Shown in pieces: positions 56,901 to 64,000 of a stretch of DNA of 64,000 nucleotides. The number at the start of each line of letters is the position of its first letter. The stretch's first letter is position 1. Origin of the DNA: Xanthostigma xanthostigma (lineage: Eukaryota > Arthropoda > Insecta > Raphidioptera > Raphidiidae); the NCBI GenBank assembly GCA_963575645.1, contig OY754467.1, forward strand, positions 39,863,108 to 39,927,107, read 5' to 3'. The notes beneath the pieces were generated by a model that was given only the letters and a program-made list of their open reading frames with translations, did not search any database and was not told the origin of the DNA. The position numbers and the translations under genes were made by a program.

Positions 56901-57769
56901 AGAGCCTAAGACTCTTAATGCCAGGGTCTTGGGTTCAAGCCCCACGTCGGCGAATATATTTTATTTTTTTTATTTTCTACATTGCTTAAAATTAAATAAA
57001 TCTAATTAATAGCTCATTTGAAAACTGTTACAACTATAGGTACCTATATAAAAATAATTTTCCTACAGTGTTTTCAATTAAATAACTCCGATCATTATGA
57101 AGTTTGGACACAACATTCATCTCGGTAAACTAAGATGAATGTGCGTACTCCTGTCCCTCCCTTCCCCATTCGTTCTTTTGCACCCGGGTCAAACCAGGCG
57201 GGACCGCTATTATTGATATATCTGATTACGGCACTTCACCTGAATAGAAGCTATTTTTGAGATACATTTTGCAACATTTATCATTGATGCTCCGCTCCTA
57301 TTGGTCGTAGCGTGATATTATATAGCCTATAGTCTTCCTCGATAAATGGACTATCCAACACAAGAAAAAATTTTCAACAGAACCAGTAGTTCCTGAGATT
57401 AGCGCGTTCAAACAAACAAACAAACAAACTCTTCAGCTCTATATATTAGTATAGATGTCAATTTAATCAACTGACCTCTTCAAAAAACTGTTGAGTTTCA
57501 GGTCCATCGTCGGCCATCACAAACAACGTTCTCCAAAACTTGTGGAGCTTTTCGTGTTGGAATAAATACAGTAGCGTCGGAATATCGACGATGTCCATCG
57601 AGACGTTTGAATTGGATAAATGTCCAAATAAATGGTGCAGCTCAAAATTTATCTGCGTCGACACGCTATCGGTTTGGTTTGTGCAGTACACCAGGTAAAT
57701 GTTGTCGGTTATGCTACGCTCCTTTAGTGCAAGCAGTAAAGGTATGTACCATATCAAATTTGTTGCCAT
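43005..57769 (-). CDS. IR-D: Ir75-like antennal ionotropic receptor, complete (8 exons, 619 aa)
   Basis: Exons 5' to 3': 57476-57769, 54051-54253, 51530-51739, 50256-50420, 48786-49006, 47471-47685, 45368-45609, 43005-43314. They total 1860 nt, 619 codons plus stop, all phases compatible. The start Met at 57769 precedes a hydrophobic stretch (NLIWYIPLLLAL) usable as a signal peptide. S1 has RADLQQNKITVTTF and AGIIYRVWEEL, with Arg in KRIEQVDFS. The pore reads SAFCQQG, the gate helix VYAAYAASLISLL, and S2 begins YGSTGYDFLM. M3 is DIIPILVFLGVAIVVTILFM. The S2 region after RYVFYLSELM diverges strongly from IR-B and IR-C, suggesting different ligand tuning. The f-g intron appears to use a GC donor. 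Ir75-like is the best clade call; the length is typical for tuning IRs. Introns contain SINE, hAT, Helitron and ribozyme-like fold-back elements. Confidence 0.9.
43411..43860. repeat. Dispersed direct repeat shared with 58390-58720, split by a palindrome
   Basis: Shared motifs: ACTCTTCGGTACGCATGATG, TTATTGCTTAATGATGACGT and GTATCATTGTATGAGCAACA. The two copies lie in the same orientation at the two ends of IR-D. This copy is interrupted by 43672-43815. Confidence 0.7.
43672..43815. mobile_element. Palindromic MITE
   Basis: ATGTCACCGGGATATTGTCA at the left is mirrored at the right. Inside, GTGATATTGTAATTTCAC and its inverse form two nested hairpins. The copy at 58390-58720 lacks it, giving an empty site. 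Confidence 0.8.
44484..44648. mobile_element. 165-bp near-perfect hairpin MITE
   Basis: Arms of about 65 bp start GTTTGTTCCAAGCAGCCGCG and are almost perfectly inverted around a short loop at about 44560. They are GC-richer than the intron. Flanks TTTACAAG and TTACAACT suggest an imperfect target duplication. Confidence 0.75.
44698..45232. mobile_element. hAT-type element with nested hairpin
   Basis: Perfect 8-bp duplication CTACTCAC (44690-44697 and 45233-45240). Ends TAGTGATGTGCCGGAT and its inverse, with subterminal GGATACGGAT repeats. A fold-back AATATTGCACATCGACCTT (about 44818-44936) is nested inside. Confidence 0.85.
45368..45609 (-). CDS. IR-D exon g (S2 lobe)
   Basis: 242 nt. Acceptor TTTTAG|AGTACA and donor GAGG|GTGAGT. 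It encodes NMPQSFEEGLERVCQIPRYV and TMTFVNKKHYPLAPLLSR. It is 21 nt shorter than in IR-B/C. Confidence 0.9.
45829..46558. mobile_element. Long-TIR Tc1/mariner-type MITE
   Basis: TA at 45827-45828 and 46559-46560. Ends CAGGCTGAGGCACATAAAGT and the inverse of CAGGGTGAGGCACATAAAGT. The inverted arms run for roughly 300 bp with few mismatches around an AT-rich centre. No coding sequence. Confidence 0.8.
46560..47343 (+). mobile_element. Two consecutive Helitron-like copies (family A)
   Basis: The first (to about 46976) ends CGCACCCGGGTGAAACCGGG followed by ACGGACTGCTATAG. The second begins TATATAAAAAATCTCGCGTC and is truncated after CGCCGGGCCGTAAACGAAAT. Head-to-tail arrangement. Confidence 0.55.
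47471..47685 (-). CDS. IR-D exon f (pore exit, M2, start of S2; GC donor)
   Basis: 215 nt. Acceptor TTTTAG|GCACTG and donor CTCATG|GCAAGT. It encodes MAARIVYITIYMSSVVVYAA, YAASLISLLA and HYTLGIYGSTGYDFLM. Exon end and phase 0 correspond exactly to IR-B and IR-C, which use GT at this place. Confidence 0.88.
48058..48731. mobile_element. Penelope-like fold-back element with ribozyme-like cores, 14-bp target duplication
   Basis: ACATCAAAAATACT is duplicated at 48044-48057 and 48732-48745. Arms of about 150 bp are inverted (CCTTC..GGTTTTGGTTGAGG..AAGCTTTACCAATG). Each arm carries CTGAAGATGAAAATAAATTT followed by TTCGAAACG (48598-48626 plus strand; 48127-48155 minus strand). Confidence 0.8.
48598..48626 (+). 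ncRNA. Hammerhead-ribozyme-like core
   Basis: CTGAAGA, a GAAAA/TTTTC stem, then GAAACG: the order of the catalytic CUGANGA and GAAA boxes around stem II. The mirror copy is at 48127-48155. Stems I and III are not convincingly closed by eye, so activity is unproven. Confidence 0.45.
48786..49006 (-). CDS. IR-D exon e (M1 and pore loop)
   Basis: 221 nt. Acceptor TTGCAG|TGGTGTG and donor CAAG|GTAAAC. It encodes NEVNWNAFLSPYTYGIWICL, M1, and GQITLDFFSAFCQQG. Confidence 0.93.
49101..49578. mobile_element. TTAA-flanked TIR element, copy 2 (inverted relative to 42149)
   Basis: TTAA at 49097-49100 and 49579-49582. Left end GTTGATTCTTTTTTTTAACA; right end diverged (TACACGCTGAAGAAGAATTA). Confidence 0.7.
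49620..50255. other. IR-D intron remainder (d-e), nothing recognised
   Basis: Mostly AT-rich. A segment near 49770-50060 with GATGGTGGAATC and GGGCCTAATCGGGCC looks like old repeat sequence but has no identifiable ends. Confidence 0.45.
50256..50420 (-). CDS. IR-D exon d (S1 lobe with ligand arginine)
   Basis: 165 nt, too short for ORF searches. Acceptor TTGCAG|TTACGAA and donor CGCC|GTAAGT. It encodes SYEIITTRKHTRLTDTFDGL, then SGRADVGLQLLTMSPKRIEQ and VDFSWPIIIT, the most canonical S1 arginine motif of the cluster. Confidence 0.92.
50707..51002. mobile_element. Penelope-like fold-back element, 14-bp target duplication
   Basis: TATAAATTTTTAAT is duplicated at 50693-50706 and 51003-51016. 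Arms of about 120 bp are inverted (TTGGATGGAGAAATAGCGGC). Each arm ends inward with a ribozyme-like core ending GTGCCGAAACGTAAG. Confidence 0.8.
50778..50809 (-). ncRNA. Hammerhead-ribozyme-like core
   Basis: On the minus strand CTGAAGAT, a GGCA..TGCC stem with an AT-rich loop, then GAAACG. The other arm (50849-50877, plus) has CTGATGGCA and the same GAAACG, i.e. a damaged first box. Best-looking example in the window; catalysis not shown. Confidence 0.5.
51530..51739 (-). CDS. IR-D exon c (start of S1)
   Basis: 210 nt. Acceptor CGTCAG|GTACGG and donor TTTAG|GTAAGT. It encodes YGTWRQQNEDFLEPFINDDI, YATRADLQQNKITVTTFTMK and NDSMTAGIIYRVWEELKTMY. Confidence 0.92.
51740..53070. other. IR-D intron (b-c), AT-rich, no gene seen
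   Basis: Mostly AT-rich sequence. A GC-richer patch at 52850-53060 reads in one frame without similarity I know. Flanked on the right by a hAT MITE. Confidence 0.5.
53079..53328. mobile_element. hAT-type MITE
   Basis: Perfect 8-bp duplication CACTAGAA (53071-53078 and 53329-53336). Ends CATAGTTTCTCAATCC and the inverse GGTTGAGAAACTATG. Confidence 0.88.
53548..53890 (+). repeat. tRNA-derived SINE
   Basis: The head GAGCGGTGTAGCGTGGTGGT with GAGAGCAC fits an A box, and GAGGTTCTTATCCCGGC fits a B box. A non-tRNA body follows (CTGGCGCCTCTCACCGAGAT, GATGGTTCC), then the (TTA)n tract at 53906. Single copy in the window. Confidence 0.65.
53906..53976 (+). repeat. (TTA)n microsatellite
   Basis: About 70 bp of TTA/ATT repeats with a single ACT interruption, at the 3' tail of the SINE. 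Confidence 0.95.
54051..54253 (-). CDS. IR-D exon b (N-terminal region, part 2)
   Basis: 203 nt. Acceptor TTGTACAG|GTTTCAGG (phase 0) and donor GTCAG|GTAAAC. It encodes VSGIQNNYTLDYTNWVVLVN, EEYFAKVNIPFNCRIKLALR and EAYRITPTSSLTVV. A second AG 7 bp downstream would give a frame with a stop, so the first is chosen. Confidence 0.88.
54536..54904. mobile_element. Penelope-like fold-back element, 14-bp target duplication
   Basis: ACAATCCATACTAA is duplicated at 54522-54535 and 54905-54918. Inverted arms contain TCAATAAATAAAATTATCGA and the core AGAAGAAGGTCC..GAAACGTTAATG (minus 54627-54655; plus near 54805-54833). Same family as 4951-5173 and 18451-18551. Confidence 0.8.
55192..55413 (+). repeat. 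(TATATC)n hexanucleotide array, about 37 units
   Basis: Uninterrupted TATATC/ATCTAT repeat of about 220 bp, reading as Asp-Ile or Tyr-Ile repeats in opposite frames, which are not genes. The purity suggests recent expansion; assembled length may be approximate. Confidence 0.97.
55691..55939 (+). pseudogene. Helitron RepHel helicase, C-terminal fragment
   Basis: Reads APKLCTNGTGLQVSHLGRNI, ANIIGGKSKGDSALIPQILI and IPTDLPFQFKRLQFPLKTAF, GITINKSSG. This is the end of the PIF1-like helicase of Helitron transposases, just before the usual Q-T-L that is lost here. The N-terminal Rep and the helicase Walker motifs are absent. It explains the many Helitron-like copies around. Confidence 0.8.
56505..56577 (-). 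tRNA. tRNA-Lys-derived pseudo-tRNA (minus)
   Basis: Minus strand GCCCAGCTGGGTCAGTCGGT..GGTTTGAGCCCCGCG matches tRNA-Lys overall, with A and B boxes. The anticodon loop reads CTGTTAA instead of CTCTTAA and the stem has mismatches, so it is a repeat-borne relic. Confidence 0.6.
56881..56952 (+). tRNA. tRNA-Lys(CTT)-derived pseudo-tRNA (plus)
   Basis: GCCCGGATAGCTCAGTCGGT, a loop ACTCTTAA (anticodon CTT) and GGGTTCAAGCCCCACG fit tRNA-Lys. The anticodon stem and the acceptor stem have mismatches, and it is in a Helitron-like repeat. Promoter boxes are intact, function unlikely. Confidence 0.6.
57476..57769 (-). CDS. IR-D exon a (start codon, signal peptide, N-terminal region)
   Basis: 294 nt from ATG at 57769 to donor GAAGAG|GTCAGT (phase 0). 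MATNLIWYIPLLLALKERS could be a signal peptide. HHLFGHLSNSNVSMDIVDIP and WRTLFVMADDGPETQQFFEE align with exon a of the other paralogues. The true start could also lie in an upstream exon. Confidence 0.8.
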
Positions 57770-58389
57770 TTTTTTCCACGAATTATTTTAATTTTAATTG
57801 TTTTCTGAATATTTATAGAGAAATGCTCTTTTTTTTAATAGTTAAAAACTTTGAAAAATTATCAAACAAGACAACAAAATTGCTGCCGTAAAATTGTTTT
57901 ACAATTTCATATACCTACAGTATCAGTATTTATTGGAATTAAAAATGAATTAAATGAGAACAAGGACCGAATATAGAATTATTGAAATACAAATATTAAG
58001 TATGTAAGTATTTTACGATGCTCTCATAAAACACACTAGTCTGTAATTTTATTGTATTGACTAAGTACTTTAATATCGGTAGTTATTGCTTCTGAATCGT
58101 CTTTTTTTTACATATACAGGGTGACCGGTAATTGCTCGTATTGCTCTCGGGAGAAGAAACTATGACTTATTTGAAATGATTTAACCTCTATCACTTGGGG
58201 GTCGGAAATATATACATACATATAAAGTGTAAACTCTATATAGCGACACTCAAGGGACTGTGCACTTTGTGGTGTTATTGAGAGTTGTCGTTAAACGGAG
58301 AGAAGAAATAATCCATTAATATTTTTTTCCTATAATATGTATTTACTCATAATATATAAAATTGGGTAACTAAAGTCTGCAACTAAGAA
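57770..58389. other. IR-D upstream region, no promoter identified
   Basis: AT-rich. A single Tc1-like end (TACAGGGTGACCGGTAATTG at 58117) is present without a partner. No TATA box or initiator could be defended. Confidence 0.4.
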
Positions 58390-58720
58390 TGATAACTTAT
58401 CGAACTAAACATATGAAAAATAATCTCAACAAACAAAAGAAAGAATCTGTTAGAATCTTCGGTACGCATGATGCCGACAACAAAGCAACAAAATAACAAC
58501 CAAGTACTGTTTATTGCTTAATGATGACGTATTGTTGTCATTATTTAGAGTGGGTGTGTCCGTCATTTAGAGTGTATCATTGTATGAGCAACAGGGTAAA
58601 CCAAGTAAAGCTAAGTAATTTCGACGCTTTAAGGAGTTTGTCGTTAAATGGAGTTTATACTGTACCTATATACAATATGCATATTATATCTATGTTTTCT
58701 GGAAAATTTTGGAAAGAGAT
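58390..58720. repeat. Dispersed direct repeat shared with 43411-43860
   Basis: See the copy at 43411. This copy is uninterrupted by the palindromic MITE. Confidence 0.7.
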
Positions 58721-59400
58721 GATTGAATTACATAATTTTCTTTTACTTACTTTAATTAACAATTCTAAGATTAGGTACCTAATAAATATATGATTTGATT
58801 GGCTGGACTTTTCTTAATAATTTAAACATTCATTTTGATTTAGATATTATTTTTATGTTTTTTTATTATTTGATTCTCCACAGCGTATCGTTAGTACTGT
58901 ATAGGTACCAACTTCTAAAACGAATTTAAAAGTTTTATTATCAAGAATGTAACATTACGAGAACAATGAAAAGCGGAATGACAAAGTTGGGCTTCTTATT
59001 TATTCATATTTGTTTATAAGTCATCATTTATGTCTTATTTATAAATACATAATAAGTTTGTCTATTTAACCCTTTACAACCACTTTATGATCACTGTTTT
59101 TGAATTAGAAAGACATAAAAACATATAAACTCACTAAAAACTCAAAATCAAATAACAAAACGTCATCTATATAATATCAACTTCGTATAAAGTAAAAATC
59201 TAAGTTTTTTTAAGTACCTACATGATTCTTTCGAAAATACACTTTATACCTATATTGTACTAATATAAAATTATATTTGTTTATTTGCATTGCAGATGAT
59301 ACAGTATTTTGTCAAAATCAAAATGATTAGAACAGTTTACTTAGCCATTACAAAAATATAAGTGTAATATTATATTATAAGTAATATTTCTTGTAAAACA
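58721..59400. other. AT-rich spacer, nothing recognised
   Basis: No exon, bounded repeat or RNA structure seen. Confidence 0.5.
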
Positions 59401-59413
59401 TACAAGCAGCAAT

Positions 59414-59856
59414 CAGTGGCGTAACTATACCACCTGTGGCAAATTCATCGGATGGGGCCCTCCTTAATATAAATAAGCTTCATGTTGTAGAATGAAACTT
59501 AGCATAAGATAATAAACCACATAAAATTTCAAAAAGCTACAGAGAACAAAAAAAAAAACTAATTAACATTAAACTTTTTCTGCCTTTAACATTGAACCTT
59601 ATGAGATATATCACAGATTTTATTAAATTTCACAAAAAAGTACCGTTCAGATTTCAATGAATTTTATATCAACAGAAAGAAAAAAAATTTCAAACATTTT
59701 TAGATTTAAAAAATTGAGGTTCAGAGCATGTGACAAGATAATGAGCAAAAATGTACTTTTTATCTCGTTATTTATTATATGAGGCAACTCTGACATTTTT
59801 AAACGTATATAAAACTTGCATTTTGCCCGTTCTGCCAACCTTTTGTTACGCCACTG
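59414..59856. mobile_element. hAT-type MITE
   Basis: Perfect 8-bp duplication GCAGCAAT (59406-59413 and 59857-59864). Ends CAGTGGCGTAAC and its inverse GTTACGCCACTG. Confidence 0.9.
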
Positions 59857-60212
59857 GCAGCAATTTAATATCAGTTTCAAAATGAAATCTACTTAAGGGA
59901 CTTCTTTTCCCTTAGCCAATGATTACACTGATCGACAAAACAAAAGGCCGGTTCTATATATTAAGGAAAAACGCAATGCAATTTAAACTTAAATTTTAAT
60001 GAGTCCGCTTAAAAATCATTTTTAACTTAATGGCGCTGTTCTGTATGATCGGCGTTAAAATTAACAGCACTGTTAAATTTCTGGCTCACTTTAAATTATC
60101 TAATGTTAAATATGCCAAAAAGTCGCAAAACATTAACAGTGATGTAAATTCTTACATTAACCTTTATAGAATAGCACCATTAATATAAATACGATATAAC
60201 TCAGTGCTTATT

Positions 60213-60566
60213 TATCTATACTAATATATAAAGCTGAGAAGTGCGTTTGTTTGTTTGGTTGAACGCGCTAATCTCAAAAACTACTGGTTCGAATTGAAAA
60301 AAATTTCTTTTGTTGGATAGTCCATTTATTGAGAAAGTCTATATAATATCACGCTACGACCAATAGGAGCAATAGGAGCGGAGCATCAGTGTAAAATGTA
60401 ACTCAAAATTTGTCCGTCCGACAAAAAAATTTGAACGGTAACTCTGATCATCATAAAATTTAGACACAACATTTATCTCGGTAAACTAAGATGAATGTGT
60501 GTACTCATGTCCTTCCCTTCCCCGTTCGTTCTTTTGCACCCGGGTGAAACCGGACGGGACCGCTAA
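60213..60566 (+). mobile_element. Helitron-like non-autonomous element (family C), complete-looking
   Basis: Runs from TCTATACTAATATATAAAGC to CACCCGGGTGAAACCGG followed by ACGGGACCGCTAA, between A and T. It has a 5' TC, 3' CTAA and a 3' subterminal palindrome. Confidence 0.7.
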
Positions 60567-61030
60567 TTCAATTATAAAAATTCAACAAACGTAGGTTTAC
60601 TTGGGGAAAATATGCAGCAAACGTAACATTTCCTCTAAAAAGTTCTTTTATCAAACCCAATATTTTTATAAACTCTCCCTTGACGCCACGGTCAAAGCTA
60701 ACGTGACAAGGATTAGACAAACAAGGAATAAAGGGATCAACACCTTTTCTCGCCACAGATCCTCACAGCATTGGGAACCAAACCCTCTCACAAAAATGTG
60801 TACATATTTTCTGGTCAGCTGTACGATGTACCTATTTATTTAATATACATTGCACATAATTTGACAAGGTGAATATTAATATTCCGTAATAACCTAACCA
60901 TTAACAATAAAATCGATTACATATTAGCTGTCAGTTTGTGAAAGACAGAAATAATGAAAATGTGAGAGAATAGAGTGGACATGGCTGTAACGTTCTAATC
61001 AGAAGAACGATCTATCTATAAGCATTGAAT
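60567..61030. other. Spacer, nothing recognised
   Basis: No exon or bounded repeat seen. Confidence 0.45.
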
Positions 61031-61038
61031 ATCTAGTC

Positions 61039-62151
61039 CAGTGATGGCGAACTAATGACCCGCGGGTCAGACACTGACTCACGCAAGCTTTTTGAATGAC
61101 CGACGTGTTTATTTCTTTATAAACTCATTTTTTATATTATAAAAGAGAGAACAGTCAATAATACTAAAAAAAAGAGGGACAAGTGCGAGTAGAACTCGCG
61201 CCCTGAGTGTTCTGTACCGTGTTTCATAAAAATTTAATTTGTCATGTAATAATTCTACACATAAAATCAGAAATTTACGATTTTTGGATTTTTCTTCATT
61301 CGCGCCAAATAAGATTATAGGTAAACGGGAAACATTAAAAGTTTTGATAAGTGAGTCAATATAAAAAAATTAATTAGGTAAGTGATTTGCAATTCTAAAA
61401 AAAAAAATATAAATAAATCAAGTTATTTGCAATTCTAAAAACAAAAAAGATAATTGCATCGGCCTGTCATTGAACACAGGACGCCACTGAACCAACTTCG
61501 ATTTTAAAAACTCGCTGCTTACACTGCATTACTGAGAGCTGTTACTGTTTTTCTAAATTCCAAAAGTATATTAAAGAATGCGATTTTTGCAATTTTTTCA
61601 AGGAATATCCCTTTAAAAAAATGCGTTTTCTGACGAAAACCGAAATCTTTTGGAACTTTAGCAAACTCATCATGCTTATAGAAAAAAAACACGCTGAATC
61701 CAATGAGCGCAAACAAACGTATGTATGTCTTTTGGTTTTGAAGTTATTTGCGTTTATAGTTTTCGAAAATCATATTAAACCTTTGAATGGCCGTAGTTTC
61801 CATACTAAAAGAGATACAGAATTTTGCTTACGTTCATTAAATTCAGGGTATCTTTTTCTGCAAGCATTTTCAGTTTTAAAAGTATATAAAAGAATTCGAT
61901 TTTTGCAATTTTTTTAAGGCATATCCTTTTTAAAAAAATGCGATTTTTGACGAAACACCCTGGAATCCAGCGTGGTCGTAAAATGTCGTGTGTCGTCCAA
62001 AAAAAGTTTCGAGTTAAAAAAAAAATAGTATTTAACTATCCCCCTTTTCCCTTTTCAAGTAAAGCCAGTGACTTAGTGGCCCACGAGCTAATACAAAAAA
62101 AAAAAAAATAACAAAATTTGACCCACTTCTCAAAAAGGTTTGCCATCACTG
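61039..62151. mobile_element. hAT-type element, second copy of the 19401 family
   Basis: Perfect 8-bp duplication ATCTAGTC (61031-61038 and 62152-62159). Ends CAGTGATGGCGAAC and GTTTGCCATCACTG. Collinear with 19401-20475 including TTTGACCCACTTCTCAAAAA. No intact transposase. Confidence 0.9.
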
Positions 62152-62159
62152 ATCTAGTC

Positions 62160-63064
62160 ATTAGTCGTTGCTACATTATTGGAGGAAATTATCACTGTTT
62201 GTAGTATTAAAAATCGAACATGCGTAGGGTATCTACTTATTATTGACATTGATGGCACCATACCGTAGTTTAGGAACTAACGCAGTCGAAAATAATTGGG
62301 AGGGAGAAGGACAAGTGGTAGAATGCATTAAACAAGTGTGTATAGATGTTGTTCCAAATCTTCTTGGTTTCCGGGATTATAGGACGTGGTCAATTAGTAT
62401 TTCTAGCTGATGTTGCGTCTGCAACTGCGGTAGATATTATCAAAAGCAGTATGACAGTTGATGAAGTATCCTCCTTGGCAGCTCACAGGTAAGTGTGCCG
62501 GTGACTGGTGTTGTTCTTTCTTCTATGCTCAGCTGGTGTTTTCTTCTCGGTCGTAGTTCGCTCTTCCACGCTTGGTCGTTCTACTCAGAGATTTTGTATA
62601 TCGCAGTGCTGCTGTCCAGATTTTACTTACATTTAGGGATTCTGTTGAAATTCTACGTGCGTTTTTGTACCTCTGTCGTCTCCTTGTATATTCGCGGATA
62701 GCATCTCTATGTTCTGTCTACAACTTGGGTTTCTTCGAAGAGGATCTAGTGAATGTCTATCGCCAACTTATGCTCAGTTATAATCGATTTTTTGTGTTCC
62801 AGTCTACTGTTTCTGAAGCGCGGGTCACACTAGGCTGTTTGTCAGCCGCTGCTGATCAGCGGCGGACAGTAGCACCAGCAAGGAGCGGCGGGCAGCCCAG
62901 TCACACTACACACAGAAAAATCGACAATAGCTGAACCAAACGCTGAACACAAACAAGACTTTCTTCGAAGAAATCCAAGTTATTTATCTCTTGGACTTAA
63001 ACTTGAAGTATCAAGTAACTGACGCAAGGAGTGAAAAAAACAATTTTATTATATCCAATGGAAA
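62160..63064. other. Region downstream of IR-E, unassigned
   Basis: Less AT-rich around 62330-62900. Reading frames of 68 and 120 codons on the plus strand lack recognisable domains. GCGGGTCACACTAGGC near 62820 and GCCCAGTCACACTAC near 62894 look like repeat ends. I do not call a gene. Confidence 0.35.
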
Positions 63065-63070
63065 TTTATT
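63065..63070 (-). promoter_or_regulatory. Candidate poly(A) signal of IR-E
   Basis: AATAAA on the minus strand, about 140 bp after the IR-E stop codon, a plausible 3' UTR length. Confidence 0.45.
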
Positions 63071-63210
63071 TGCACCGTGTGAAAATAATATTTAAAATAC
63101 ATTTTTTTTATTAACAGCATTGATGGATGGTGAAAAATAAGTGTAATTAATTAAAGATATGCTCGGCAGTTAAAAATATGAGACTTCATCTGTAGTCAAT
63201 TGTATAGTAG

Positions 63211-63529
63211 TTACGTTCCTCTGCTATAATTAGTTTGAAAAAGTCTTTTTTGAGAATCAGTTAAGCGGTATTTATCATAATCACTCTTCCAATAATCAGT
63301 GAAGTTTTTAGTAGTCTTGATTTTCACTTTATTTTTCTGATTTTTGTTGTATAAACATTCTAAGATTAGAATTATTATTGAAGCGATCACGCCAATTAAT
63401 AAAAAAGCGAAGATTGGGAACACGCTTAAAATGTCGACAGCATCTACCGGTGAAGGGTCGTCCACATATCTCGTATACTCTTGTCTTGCAAAGCGTGATA
63501 ACATTCCCAAATCTCGCATGTCTAAAAGT
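63211..63529 (-). CDS. IR-E: Ir75-like ionotropic receptor, last exon only (gene continues right of window)
   Basis: Acceptor AAATTGCAG|ACTTTT, phase 2 as in exon h of the other genes. It encodes LLDMRDLGMLSRFARQEYTR, the third membrane helix ILSVFPIFAFLLIGVIASII and a lysine-rich tail ending YSRGT-stop. LL(D/K)MRD(L/R)G(M/V)LSR is closest to IR-D, so IR-D and IR-E are probably sister paralogues. Exon g was not found in the remaining 470 bp. Confidence 0.87.
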
Positions 63530-64000
63530 CTGCAATTTAATAATAAGCAAAAGGTTAAATCAATCAATTTTTTGTGATCACGCTGTATAAAAAATACAAT
63601 TTATAGTACTGAACTGCTCATCTGTCAAAAGTGATTTAACATTTTAAATCATAAATATGCCATTTGCTGCTGTCCTGATCTTTTTAAAGCATAAGAATAA
63701 AAAAATGATCTTTGTTAAATTATGTACATGTAGGCTAGACGGCGAGGAGGTAAAAACATTAAAAAGTGTATTATTCGGGCACAGGTGAGATTATTATTGG
63801 AATCGCTTCGTTTTAGAGTGTAGTTCAACCTCCTAAGTTTGCTTACAAATTGTTGGTGTGCTTGATTTTATAATTAACAATTAGTGACGAAAATAGTGTT
63901 TTTTTCTCTATTTCCTTTAAAATCTCCGTTTTTCTTGACTTTTAGTATAGCATATGCATTGAGAAAGTTGTTCCTTATGAAATTTCTTAAAAAATGAGCA
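63530..64000. other. IR-E intron (partial), nothing recognised
   Basis: AT-rich sequence with no further receptor exon visible before the window end. Confidence 0.6.

Larger units (their letters stand above)
56123..57460. mobile_element. Inverted pair of Helitron-like copies (family C) enclosing tRNA-Lys-like sequences
   Basis: Left part (minus) begins at the CTAGCAGTCCCGTCCGGC end; right part ends GGGACCGCTATTA-like before its inverse head at about 57440. Heads share CTAATATATAAAGCTGA, GCGCTAATCTCAGAAACTAC and GCCCATTTATCGAGGAAGGC. Between them are two inverted tRNA-like units. A full simple copy of the family is at 60213-60566. Confidence 0.55.

Noticed and set aside
56881..56952. Functional tRNA-Lys(CTT) gene
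   Set aside because: Mismatches in anticodon and acceptor stems and location inside a Helitron-like repeat point to a relic.
62495..62934. Plus-strand ORFs of 68 and 120 codons as a possible gene
   Set aside because: No recognisable domain, no splice partners, repeat-like ends nearby; evidence insufficient.

Overview
This is eukaryotic nuclear DNA, strongly AT-rich. Multi-exon genes with GT-AG introns sit among a dense mix of transposons, which points to an insect. The genes encode antennal ionotropic receptors (IRs) of the Ir75-like clade, so the host is an insect (arthropod). A hemipteran is a guess from overall repeat flavour, and species cannot be called. Nothing bacterial is present: no operons, CRISPR, ribosomal RNA or usable tRNA.

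All recognisable host genes are on the minus strand, so transcription runs right to left. There are five tandem Ir75-like paralogues. IR-A shows only its two 5' exons (792-2583) and its remaining exons lie left of the window. IR-B (10231-19370) and IR-C (28565-38948) each have eight identified coding exons, and only the signal-peptide/start exon is unplaced. IR-D (43005-57769) reads complete, with 8 exons and 619 codons plus stop. IR-E shows only its last exon (63211-63529). Six of the eight exons (a, b, c, e, f, g) have identical lengths in IR-B and IR-C (185, 211, 214, 218, 218 and 263 nt). This shows descent by tandem duplication with conserved gene structure. The products should be membrane odorant receptors: a short extracellular N-terminal region, split ligand-binding lobes S1 and S2, and a pore (M1, pore loop CQQG, M2, M3). 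Such tuning receptors normally work with a co-receptor such as Ir8a, which is not in this window.

A recent segmental tandem duplication links IR-A and IR-B: about 1-6785 corresponds to about 16612-28105. The shared coding exons differ only by synonymous changes, while the non-coding parts have gained different transposons in each copy. The older copy therefore acts as an empty site for insertions in the other. These comparisons date and delimit hAT elements, a pogo/Tc1-type element, a THAP-like element and fold-back elements.

Introns and spacers are packed with mobile DNA. There are at least ten hAT-type elements with 8-bp target duplications. Two PIF/Harbinger derivatives are present, one with transposase-like and MADF-like relics and one with a transposase-like N-terminus only. 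There are Tc1/mariner-type derivatives with TA duplications, and TTAA-flanked elements. There are many Helitron-like copies, including one with a RepHel helicase C-terminus, and tRNA-derived sequences. A family of fold-back elements has 9-14 bp target duplications and hammerhead-ribozyme-like cores, resembling Penelope-type retroelement derivatives. Microsatellites include a roughly 220-bp (TATATC)n run. The two most interesting signals are the ribozyme-like fold-back family and the very young, purifying-selected receptor duplication.
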